Part shown: positions 1 to 7,401 of the stretch, piece after piece | Layout of the letters: every line of letters starts with the position of its first letter | Numbering within the stretch: position 1 is the first letter of the stretch | Assembly: GCA_963743325.1 (NCBI GenBank) | Contig: CAVUOZ010000010.1 | Location: forward strand, 682,001-746,000 | Length of the DNA stretch: 64,000 bases | From: DATFVA01 sp963743325 | Lineage (GTDB): Bacteria > Bacteroidota > Ignavibacteria > Ignavibacteriales > Ignavibacteriaceae | Reading direction: 5' to 3' | Translations under genes and position numbers: made by a program | Notes under the pieces: generated by a model | Told to the model about the DNA's origin: nothing | The model's database searches: none | What the model saw: only the letters and a program-made list of their open reading frames with translations

Positions 1-1
1 G

Positions 2-1027
2 CTTGCCCAGTTTCAGGAACTCGGCCACCAGGCGATCCTTATCATTGGCGATTTTACCGGAATGATAGGAGATCCTTCAGGTAGAAACGTTACCCGTCCT
101 TCGCTTTCTCTTGAGGAAACGAGACAGAACGGTGAGACTTATTTTGTACAGGCCTCAAAGTTTCTGCATAAAGAAAAGACCAAAATAGTTTATAATTCCG
201 AATGGCTTAGTAAAATGAGTTTTGAAGACGTAATCCGCCTGTCTTCAAAATATACCGTAGCCAGAATGCTCGAACGGGATGATTTCACTAAAAGATATAA
301 AACCGGGGAACCTATAAGTCTGCATGAACTCCTCTACCCTCTTGCGCAGGCGATGGATTCTGTTGCAATTAAAAGTGATGTTGAACTCGGCGGGACTGAT
401 CAGAAATTTAACCTGCTTGTCGGACGAGATATCCAGCGAGAGTTTGGCGTTGAACCTCAGGTTATATTAACCATGCCTTTGCTTGTCGGTACAGACGGAA
501 TTGAAAAGATGAGTAAATCCTATAATAATTACATCGGGATATCGGAATCACCCAGGGAGATATTCGGAAAAACACTTTCTATACCGGATGAATTAATTTA
601 TATATATTTTGAACTTGCAACAGATGTTTCCAATAAAGAACTTTCGGAGATAAAAAATCAGCTTGATGAAAAGAAGGTTAACCCCAGAAACCTGAAGAGA
701 AATCTTGCAAGGACCCTGATCCGCATGTATTACGATAATCAGGCATCCGAAGAAGCAGAAAAAGAGTTCGATAAAATTTTTGTCCAGAAAGAAATACCCG
801 ACGACATTCCTGAATTCATGTTAGATAACGGGAACGAAATTGGAATTCTTGATCTTATTGTTAAAGTGAACTTCGCACCATCAAAAGGTGAAGCAAGAAG
901 ACTAATTGCTCAGGGCGGGGTAACTTTAGACGGTGAGAAAATCAGCGATATAAATGCACTGATAAATATTGACAAACCAAAAGTACTGAAAGTAGGAAAA
1001 AGAAAGTTTATTAAAATCACATCATAG
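2..1027 (+). CDS. tyrS: Tyrosine-tRNA ligase, 5' end outside window
   Basis: Class I aminoacyl-tRNA synthetase that charges tRNA-Tyr with tyrosine in the cytoplasm. The frame is open from base 2, so the N-terminus including the HIGH-type motif lies upstream of the window. The first methionine at 62 is internal: it sits in 'TGMIGDPSGRN', which corresponds to the conserved GDPSGR-type segment of bacterial TyrRS. The tyrosine-binding region reads 'DVELGGTDQKFNLLVGRD', the KMSKS loop is exact at about 506-520, and the last 60 residues form an S4-like RNA-binding domain ('SKGEARRLIAQGGV'). The gene is followed after 20 bp by an arginine decarboxylase gene on the same strand. Confidence 0.96.
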   Translation, partial: LAQFQELGHQAILIIGDFTGMIGDPSGRNVTRPSLSLEETRQNGETYFVQASKFLHKEKTKIVYNSEWLSKMSFEDVIRLSSKYTVARMLERDDFTKRYKTGEPISLHELLYPLAQAMDSVAIKSDVELGGTDQKFNLLVGRDIQREFGVEPQVILTMPLLVGTDGIEKMSKSYNNYIGISESPREIFGKTLSIPDELIYIYFELATDVSNKELSEIKNQLDEKKVNPRNLKRNLARTLIRMYYDNQASEEAEKEFDKIFVQKEIPDDIPEFMLDNGNEIGILDLIVKVNFAPSKGEARRLIAQGGVTLDGEKISDINALINIDKPKVLKVGKRKFIKITS

Positions 1028-1047
1028 CTTAGAAAGGAGATGATATA

Positions 1048-1593
1048 TTGTATGTTCCAACAAAAATTTTCTTTACCAAAGGGGTAGGCAGACATAAAGA
1101 ATATTTAGCTTCATTTGAACTTGCACTAAGAAGTGCTGGAGTTGAGATTTGCAACCTGGTAACTGTAAGCAGCATTTACCCTGGCGGCTGCAAAAAAATA
1201 AGCAAAGAGGATGGGTTGAAAGAATTATCACCGGGACAAATAACATTTGCAGTAATTGCCCGCAATTCAACCAATGAACCGAACAGATTGATCGCAGCTT
1301 CAATTGGCGCTGCACTTCCTGCTGATCCGACTCAATATGGTTATCTTTCCGAACATCATCCGTTTGGTCAGACTGAAAAAGTTGCAGGAGAATACGCTGA
1401 AGATCTTGCAGCAACTATGCTTGCTACTACACTCGGAGTTGATTTTAATCCCGATACCGATTGGAGTGAAAGAGAAAATATATATAAAATGTCCGGCAAG
1501 ATAGTGCGGTCATTTAATATCACACAATCAGCCGAAGGCGACAAAAACGGATTGTGGACAACTGTACTGGCCATTGGTGTTCTTTTGCCATAA
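1048..1593 (+). CDS. pdaD: Pyruvoyl-dependent arginine decarboxylase
   Basis: Decarboxylates arginine to agmatine, the first step of one polyamine route. The 181-residue length and the sequence fit the PvlArgDC family, in which a proenzyme cleaves itself at a Ser-Ser bond to create the pyruvoyl cofactor. The expected site is visible as S41-S42 in 'VTVSSIYPGG'. The C-terminal half carries 'AASIGAALPADP' and 'GYLSEHHPFGQ', also typical of the family. The start is a TTG at 1048, preceded by an AAAGGAGA Shine-Dalgarno 7 bases upstream; the ATG at 1052 is out of frame. It lies between tyrS and a TerC gene. No other polyamine gene is in the window. Confidence 0.93.
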   Translation: MYVPTKIFFTKGVGRHKEYLASFELALRSAGVEICNLVTVSSIYPGGCKKISKEDGLKELSPGQITFAVIARNSTNEPNRLIAASIGAALPADPTQYGYLSEHHPFGQTEKVAGEYAEDLAATMLATTLGVDFNPDTDWSERENIYKMSGKIVRSFNITQSAEGDKNGLWTTVLAIGVLLP

Positions 1594-1608
1594 TTATGCG
1601 GATAAAAT

Positions 1609-2544
1609 TTGTTTAAGGAATTTACGTTCTGGATTGTATTTGTAGTACTTTCACTTATAATTATTATAATTGATCTCTATGTTACTGACCACAGACAGGG
1701 TAAAATAGGATTAAAGAGGAGTCTCATATGGAGCGGTGTCTGGGTAAGCACCGCTCTTCTTTTTTTTGTAGCCATTCATTTCTTCCTGGAAAAAGGTCCG
1801 CAAAGAAGCCTGGAATTTATTACGGGTTATCTCATCGAATATTCCCTTTCAGTTGATAATCTTTTTGTATTTCTTCTGATCTTCAAGACAATGGGAATAA
1901 CAAATGAGAACCAGCCGCATGTTCTTAAATGGGGTATTCTAAGCGCAGTGGTTTTAAGAATAGTATTCATTCTGATCGGGGTCGGGCTGATAAATCTTTT
2001 CCAGCCTGTTATTTATGTCTTCGGTCTGATTCTTTTGTACGGTGCTTATAAAATGGCTTTCGGAGAAGATAAAGAAATAGATCTTGATAAACATCCGGTA
2101 ATCAGGATTATCAAAAAATATATCAATATCCTCCCCGATTATAAAGGGAAGAAATTCTTCACTAAGAGAAACGGAACTATATATGCTACGCCGGTTTTTC
2201 TAACGCTGCTTTTGATTGAATCTTCGGATATCGTATTTGCTGTTGATTCGATCCCGGCAATTATAGCTATAACAAGAGATCCTTTTATTATCATTACCTC
2301 AAACATTTTTGCAATACTCGGGCTGCGTGCTCTCTATTTTTCACTTGCCGGAATTGTTGATCTGTTTGTATACCTGAAATATGGAGTGTCTATAATACTT
2401 TTCTATGTCGGTGTAAAAATGATGATATCTGACTTTTATCATATTTCCACAGTAGTTTCCCTTGGAATTATAATCGCACTTCTGGCTGGTTCAATAATTC
2501 TTTCATTGGTGCACAGGAAGAAAGCTGCCGGAGATAATTCCTGA
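1609..2544 (+). CDS. TerC/Alx family integral membrane protein
   Basis: Polytopic inner-membrane protein of 311 residues with about nine hydrophobic segments. It carries the two family signatures, acidic residues within membrane helices: 'SVDNLFVFLLIF' near residue 80 and 'ESSDIVFAVDSIPAI' near residue 205. Characterised TerC/Alx proteins are implicated in metal (manganese or calcium) export and tellurite resistance, but the substrate here cannot be read from sequence. The start is a TTG at 1609 with a poor ribosome-binding site, 15 bases after pdaD, so it probably depends on the upstream transcript. It converges on the symporter gene with only one base between the stop codons. Confidence 0.9.
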   Translation: MFKEFTFWIVFVVLSLIIIIIDLYVTDHRQGKIGLKRSLIWSGVWVSTALLFFVAIHFFLEKGPQRSLEFITGYLIEYSLSVDNLFVFLLIFKTMGITNENQPHVLKWGILSAVVLRIVFILIGVGLINLFQPVIYVFGLILLYGAYKMAFGEDKEIDLDKHPVIRIIKKYINILPDYKGKKFFTKRNGTIYATPVFLTLLLIESSDIVFAVDSIPAIIAITRDPFIIITSNIFAILGLRALYFSLAGIVDLFVYLKYGVSIILFYVGVKMMISDFYHISTVVSLGIIIALLAGSIILSLVHRKKAAGDNS

Positions 2545-2545
2545 A

Positions 2546-3931
2546 TTATTTTCTTTTTGTCATTCCATATAAATGGATGAGCCCTCCGGTTAATAATCCT
2601 ATAATCATTGGTTCTATTTCATAAAATATACCGTTAATAAGCCGGGCTTCTCTTAAAAAATACCAGCCAGTACTGAATAAAACCGCAGCTACCATCTCAA
2701 TTACTATTATTTCATTTTTAATTCTGAATTTCGGATAATATGAACTGACTACTGCAAGTATAACTGCAGGAATACAGAGTGAACCGAGTGTGTACCAGAT
2801 CTGAATAACAGAAGGTATTTCATAGGCAAGAAGTATAGAAAGGAGTCCGCTAATCACTAAACCAATGGAAGTATAGGATTTTAACTTTCGTTCATCACCA
2901 GTTTTTTTTACTCTGAAGATAAAGTCTCTTCCAACCGTTGTTCCGCTGAGAAAAAGAAAGCTGTTTGATGTAGATATTATTGTAGCAAATAAGCCCGCAT
3001 AAAAAATTCCTTTTACACCCGCCGGCAATATTTTCTCTGCCAGCAGAGGATAAGACAGAACCGGTTGATCAATACCCGGAAGACTGGCTCTTGCAAATAA
3101 TCCTGTTGAGGTTGTCAGGAAATCGAATAATGCCCAGAATAAAATCGAAATAATTATTCCCTTTACCGCTACATCTCCGGTTTTAGCGGCATAACATCTC
3201 TGGTGAAAGCCCGGATCTGCAAATGTCCACATCGCAATAAGGAACCAGACTAATATGAATAACGGTGAAGCTTCGCCGGTAAGCTTAAGGTGAGTCTGCG
3301 GCAGGGATTGAGAAAGATAACTATATCCGCCAAAATTTATCCCGCAGAATATCAGCATCAGGATAAACCCGCCGAACATTATAAAGAACTGAAAAGAATC
3401 TGTAAATACATTGGAACGGAAGCCTCCCTGGAAAAGATAAACCATAGAGAGACTGACAGAAATAAAAAGACTTATGATAATTCCTGTATGAAAGATTAAT
3501 GAAATTAAATTTGCCGTCATTAGAACATAAGGTGCCGGGGAAACAAGTACAAAAACAAGAATCGCCGAAATCAATCCGGCAGTTTTTCCATAAGTATCCG
3601 TTATTTTATCAGGTATAGTAAACAGTGAGGCTGAACGGATTTTCTTTGCAAAGAATATCGCAAAGAGGAAAGCAAAGGTATAATAAGGGAATCCTTGTGT
3701 AAACCAGCTTGCAATTCCGTAACGGTAAGTAAATTCTCCCACACCAAGAATCCCGCCGTACCAGGCAGATACGTTTGTAAGTATAAATAGAATGAGTCCG
3801 ACTTTTCTCCCTGATAAAAGGTAGTCATCGGGTTCTCCTTTTGTGTACCTGCCTGAAATGAATCCGATGAGCAGAACAATCCCAAAGAATAAAATTATTA
3901 TAGTTATATCGAGGGAGTTAAATGAGATCAT
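2546..3931 (-). CDS. Sodium:solute symporter, predicted thiamine-related transporter
   Basis: Member of the SSS (sodium/solute symporter) family, 461 residues with about 12 hydrophobic helices, starting with 'LDITIIILFFGIVLLIGF'. Family members use the sodium gradient to import small solutes. The substrate is inferred from context: it is the third gene of a transcript headed by a TPP riboswitch and follows a TonB receptor gene and thiamine pyrophosphokinase, whose end it overlaps by 14 bp. SSS proteins under TPP control have been proposed before as thiamine or thiamine-precursor carriers (the ThiV idea), so thiamine or HMP uptake across the inner membrane is the best guess. Confidence 0.85.
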   Translation of the reverse strand: MISFNSLDITIIILFFGIVLLIGFISGRYTKGEPDDYLLSGRKVGLILFILTNVSAWYGGILGVGEFTYRYGIASWFTQGFPYYTFAFLFAIFFAKKIRSASLFTIPDKITDTYGKTAGLISAILVFVLVSPAPYVLMTANLISLIFHTGIIISLFISVSLSMVYLFQGGFRSNVFTDSFQFFIMFGGFILMLIFCGINFGGYSYLSQSLPQTHLKLTGEASPLFILVWFLIAMWTFADPGFHQRCYAAKTGDVAVKGIIISILFWALFDFLTTSTGLFARASLPGIDQPVLSYPLLAEKILPAGVKGIFYAGLFATIISTSNSFLFLSGTTVGRDFIFRVKKTGDERKLKSYTSIGLVISGLLSILLAYEIPSVIQIWYTLGSLCIPAVILAVVSSYYPKFRIKNEIIVIEMVAAVLFSTGWYFLREARLINGIFYEIEPMIIGLLTGGLIHLYGMTKRK

Positions 3932-4571
3932 GCTTTTTAAGCAGGTTGAAATCTCTTATCACAAAAATAACTCCGCCCTTAATTTTTAAGTGAACTGATT
4001 GCCTGTTTGATACATTGCTTGTACTCTCTCTTCTTCCAAACGGTAGAGCAGTCTGCTTTAATTTGTATTTCAGTCCTTCTGAGGTAATTTTTGTCATATC
4101 ATTAAATCCATACAAAGAAATTGTTTCCCCTTTTACTGTTGAAAGTTCCACATTTCCTTTATAAGGTGTTAAAATTGATGTATCAGAAATGATTCTTACT
4201 TTTATTTTATCAAAAAATTTAAGCACAATTCCTATATTACAAAAACTATGATCAAGCCTGTCCCCTATTGCACCGAGTAAAACAGCTCCCCTGCAATTCT
4301 TTTTGATTGCGAACTTGAGACATTTTTCCACATCTGTATCATTCTGCCATTTTATCTGAATTATTTTTGATTTGTTCCTGAAAAACTTCAGGGTTTCATC
4401 TTTTATAGAATCAAAATCACCAATAATAAAATCTGGAATCATTCCAAGCCTTTTAGCAGTATCAGCCCCACCATCAGCGCATATCAAAAATGAGTATCCT
4501 ATTGATCTCAAATATTTAACTAATCCCACTGAAGGAGCCTTCCCGTTTGCAAGTATTATACATTTTTTCAA
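3918..4571 (-). CDS. thiN: Thiamine pyrophosphokinase
   Basis: Transfers pyrophosphate from ATP to thiamine to give TPP, the step needed after thiamine is salvaged from outside. The 217-residue protein shows the family motifs in order: 'ADGGAD' near residue 32, 'GDFDSI' near 51, 'WQNDTD' near 75 and 'GAIGDRLDH' near 100. The start is an ATG at 4571. It sits between the outer-membrane receptor gene (110 bp upstream) and the symporter gene (14 bp overlap) under one TPP riboswitch, which fits a pathway of uptake followed by activation. An octanucleotide tandem repeat occupies part of the spacer upstream of its start. Confidence 0.93.
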   Translation of the reverse strand: MKKCIILANGKAPSVGLVKYLRSIGYSFLICADGGADTAKRLGMIPDFIIGDFDSIKDETLKFFRNKSKIIQIKWQNDTDVEKCLKFAIKKNCRGAVLLGAIGDRLDHSFCNIGIVLKFFDKIKVRIISDTSILTPYKGNVELSTVKGETISLYGFNDMTKITSEGLKYKLKQTALPFGRRESTSNVSNRQSVHLKIKGGVIFVIRDFNLLKKHDLI

Positions 4572-4604
4572 TTTATTCTTTCTCTCTTATTTATCTTCAT
4601 TATC

Positions 4605-4652
4605 CCCTCATACAGTCATACATTCATTCAACCATCCAACCATGCATTCATG
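4605..4652. repeat. Octanucleotide tandem repeat, six units
   Basis: Six 8-bp units fill exactly 48 bp: CCCTCATA, CAGTCATA, CATTCATT, CAACCATC, CAACCATG and CATTCATG. The consensus is CANNCATN, or nATGnnTG on the other strand. It lies between the TonB receptor and thiN genes. A related four-unit array occurs at 46360-46391. The role is unknown. Confidence 0.7.
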
Positions 4653-4681
4653 CTTTCTCTTTGCCTTCTCCCTACAACAAA

Positions 4682-7147
4682 CTATAACCCCACCTGTATC
4701 CCTGCAAGAAAATTTCTTTCTGCAGCCGGGAAAAACTCAGGACCAATTGCATTTGCTGAGTACAGATTATCAAAAATATTATTAACCTGAATAAATATTT
4801 TAGAATTATTTAAAGCGCTGAATGGTTTAAATTCATAGCTTCCTGTAAAATCCGCTGTGAAGTAAGCTTCATTCTTATTATCGGAATAAGATATAAAATC
4901 AGGGAACTGGTTCAGGTATTCCGAAATCTTATTATCATAATTATCGGAAAAGAAAGCCCCCACAAACCTGCCTGTTAGCTGTAAAAATAATCTGCTGCTG
5001 CTGTAACTAATACCAAAGTTAGAAAGGAAATCAGGGAAACCGCTTATCCTGTTACCGCTTAAATCAAGATATTCAACCGCATTTAAGTATTGCTTTCCGT
5101 CTGCAATTGTATTTTTACTTAGTGTTGCATTACCAATCAGCTGCAGCCCATCCAACAAATTCACGATTCCTGAAAATTCAACACCGGTATGAATTGAACT
5201 TTTAACATTTCCTGTAATAGGCTGCCCGAATCTGTCAACCTGGCCGTTCTTTACAATTTCATTATCGAATAACATATAGAAAAGATTCAATGTCAGATTA
5301 ACATTTCCTGATTGGAAGGATGAGCCCAGTTCGAAATCGTTCATTGTTTCCGGTTTAACAAGCGGCTCGCTATAGTCATAGGTGCCGTCAGGATTTTGCC
5401 TGAACTGAGGAACAGCGCCGCCGCTTGACTCTGAAGCATCATAGTAATCTGACAACCTCGGCTCTCTCGATACTCTTGCATATGAAAGATAGATGTTAAA
5501 GTTATCGGAAAACTTACTATTAATTCCGAGTCTCGGGTTAATGAAGGTATTACTAACTGTAAAATCGTTTCCGACATATTTTTCATTATAGAGTCTGTAT
5601 TTATGATAAGCTGCCTGTAATTCAACCAACAAATTAAACATAGAATTCAGGTTATATTGTTCGTTTACAAACCCGTTTATAATATCTTTACCGCCGTTAT
5701 AAAAATAATAGTAATAGTCTTTCGTTAATCCCTCCGGAAGACTTTCACCATAGTTTACTGACCCCCAGTGATCTGATTTATGTTTCCTGATTTCAGCACC
5801 AACAATCAGCTCACCATTTTCATGTTTATAACTAACTCTTGGAATCCAGCCATACTGTGTATTATTAACCTGTGCGCGTATTAAAACATTACCGGGATTC
5901 TGAGTCGGGTGAAAGCCATATTGTTCAGTTAATCTCAGATATGTTGTATCAGCCCAGGAACCGTCGAAATCAAAAAAGCCATCACCGGTAACCATGAATA
6001 GTGCGGAGTTAAAAGTCAGTTTATCATTTAATATGTATTCATTTAATAATTCATAATGGGGCTGGGAGAAATTTTCTATTTCAGTCGGTTTCCTTTCAAG
6101 CGTATAGGTATATCCATTATCATCTGCTTCCCAGTAAGAATAATTAGCTGTCCTCAATTCTCTGTTCCTGATTGCAAATTTTGGCAGACCAGTATAGGCC
6201 AGACCGTCTGAGATCGGTCCTCCGTAAAAATTTACCTGGGTTGTAAGCTTTTCATCATACCTCACCGCAGAAAGATGATATGAGTTAAACTTAACCCAGG
6301 AACTCAATCTGTACCCGCTGCTTAAAATCTGAGAAAGTTTTGCATAAATGGAATATTTTTTACCGATTAACCCGCTAGAAAAAGAAACACTATATTTCCT
6401 TGTATTGTAGCTTCCCGCCGCAGCAAAGAAATCAAGCTGCGGATCATTCGTAAAAGTCGAAGTAATAATATTTATACTGCCCCCTATTGCAGGATAACCC
6501 GATGCTCCGCTTCCCGCACCCCTCTGCACCTGTATTAAATCAGTGCCGGCAAGAATGTCGGGAAAGTCAAGCCAGTAAACATTATGGTCTTCAGGATCAT
6601 TCTGAGGTATACCATTTATTGATACGGAGATCCTTCTCTGGTCGAAGCCTCTTATGCTTAAATAATTATAACCTATGCCGTTTCCGTTTTCTGAATAAAA
6701 TGTTGTTGAAGGAAGTGAACTTAAATATTGGGGAATATCCTGAACTGTGTAATTTTCTTTGATTTCTTTTCTGCTGATTTTATCGAAAGTAACCGGTGTA
6801 ATTCCCTTTGTGCCAATACTCCCTTCAACAAAAACAGTCTGTGAAGGGATTATTTTTGGTAACAGCTTGACAATTAAATTTTCAGTGTCCCTATCACGAA
6901 GTAGAATTTCTACGATTGAATACCCCACATAACTGATTTTAAGTGTGTCATCTTTATTGAAATTACCAGAAAGTATAAAAGTTCCATCTGCACCGGTTGA
7001 AGCACCTGTTTCTTTACTTTCAATTATTAAATTGGCTGAAGGAAGAGGCAGAAGTGTTTCAGCATCCACGACTTTACCTTTGATTGTCAGATTCTGTGAA
7101 AAGAGCGGGATATTCAAAAAGAAAAAAAGAATAACCAAGTATCTCAT
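4682..7147 (-). CDS. TonB-dependent outer-membrane receptor, predicted thiamine uptake
   Basis: Outer-membrane beta-barrel transporter of 821 residues, energised by TonB. The signal peptide ends near 'FFFLNIPLFSQ'. It is followed by a carboxypeptidase-regulatory-like domain ('LTIKGKVVDAETLLPLPSAN', residues about 20-100), a plug domain ('QDIPQYLSSLPSTTF', 'SIRGFDQRRISVSINGIPQ') and a long barrel rich in alternating aromatic strands. It is the first gene after a TPP riboswitch and attenuator and is followed by thiN, so thiamine or TPP is the likely ligand. This matches the known association of TonB receptors with TPP riboswitches in Bacteroidota. The last residue is Leu rather than the usual aromatic. 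The start is an ATG at 7147, 6 bases after a GGAGG sequence. Confidence 0.92.
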   Translation of the reverse strand: MRYLVILFFFLNIPLFSQNLTIKGKVVDAETLLPLPSANLIIESKETGASTGADGTFILSGNFNKDDTLKISYVGYSIVEILLRDRDTENLIVKLLPKIIPSQTVFVEGSIGTKGITPVTFDKISRKEIKENYTVQDIPQYLSSLPSTTFYSENGNGIGYNYLSIRGFDQRRISVSINGIPQNDPEDHNVYWLDFPDILAGTDLIQVQRGAGSGASGYPAIGGSINIITSTFTNDPQLDFFAAAGSYNTRKYSVSFSSGLIGKKYSIYAKLSQILSSGYRLSSWVKFNSYHLSAVRYDEKLTTQVNFYGGPISDGLAYTGLPKFAIRNRELRTANYSYWEADDNGYTYTLERKPTEIENFSQPHYELLNEYILNDKLTFNSALFMVTGDGFFDFDGSWADTTYLRLTEQYGFHPTQNPGNVLIRAQVNNTQYGWIPRVSYKHENGELIVGAEIRKHKSDHWGSVNYGESLPEGLTKDYYYYFYNGGKDIINGFVNEQYNLNSMFNLLVELQAAYHKYRLYNEKYVGNDFTVSNTFINPRLGINSKFSDNFNIYLSYARVSREPRLSDYYDASESSGGAVPQFRQNPDGTYDYSEPLVKPETMNDFELGSSFQSGNVNLTLNLFYMLFDNEIVKNGQVDRFGQPITGNVKSSIHTGVEFSGIVNLLDGLQLIGNATLSKNTIADGKQYLNAVEYLDLSGNRISGFPDFLSNFGISYSSSRLFLQLTGRFVGAFFSDNYDNKISEYLNQFPDFISYSDNKNEAYFTADFTGSYEFKPFSALNNSKIFIQVNNIFDNLYSANAIGPEFFPAAERNFLAGIQVGL

Positions 7148-7160
7148 CTAATTGCCTCCA

Positions 7161-7190
7161 AATAAAAATAGCCGTTTCAAGAAACGGCTA
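7161..7190 (-). terminator. Intrinsic attenuator of the TPP riboswitch
   Basis: A perfect 10-bp stem (TAGCCGTTTC with GAAACGGCTA, two-base loop, 7169-7190) is followed on the minus strand by TTTTTATT. It lies between the aptamer and the receptor start codon. Its 5' arm can pair instead with GAAACGGGCTA at 7231-7221, the 3' side of aptamer helix P1, leaving one bulged G. TPP binding should lock P1 and free the terminator; without TPP the alternative pairing would act as an antiterminator. Confidence 0.88.
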
Positions 7191-7221
7191 AATACTTAAT
7201 TATTCCCTATGCAGGCTATTT

Positions 7222-7314
7222 AGCCCGTTTCCCTACGCTGGTATTACCCAGATCAGGTTTTAGGGTATGTTCTCAGTCAGCCCGATAAAATCGGAATAAC
7301 ACCCCTAACGGCTC
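7222..7314 (-). promoter_or_regulatory. TPP riboswitch (THI element) aptamer
   Basis: On the minus strand the conserved blocks of the TPP aptamer appear in order: 'TTAGGGGTG' after P1, 'GCTGACTGAGAA', 'ACCCTAAAACCTGATCTGG' and 'GTAATACCAGCGTAGGGAA'. P1 is formed by AGCCGTT and AACGGGCT. An optional hairpin lies between the first two blocks. It controls the receptor-thiN-symporter operon, most likely by transcription termination. Confidence 0.97.
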
Positions 7315-7361
7315 AATCAAAATTTCAAAATTTACTTTTGGATTTCCTCCAAATTTCTTTA

Positions 7362-7392
7362 CAAAGTTAAACTATGTATTTATAAAAATAAA
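7362..7392 (-). promoter_or_regulatory. Bacteroidota-type promoter for the thiamine operon
   Basis: On the minus strand TTTA (7392-7389) is separated by exactly 19 bases from TAACTTTG (7369-7362), matching the Bacteroidota TTTG-N19-TAnnTTTG consensus with one mismatch in the -33 box. It lies about 50 bases upstream of the TPP aptamer and just after the end of the lytic transglycosylase gene, so the operon probably has its own start site here. Confidence 0.65.
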
Positions 7393-7401
7393 GTTTCGTT
7401 T

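Noticed and set aside
1073..1414. Open frames on the opposite strand of pdaD and many other genes
   Set aside because: They are shadows of real coding frames, with no independent ribosome-binding site, family signature or conserved context.
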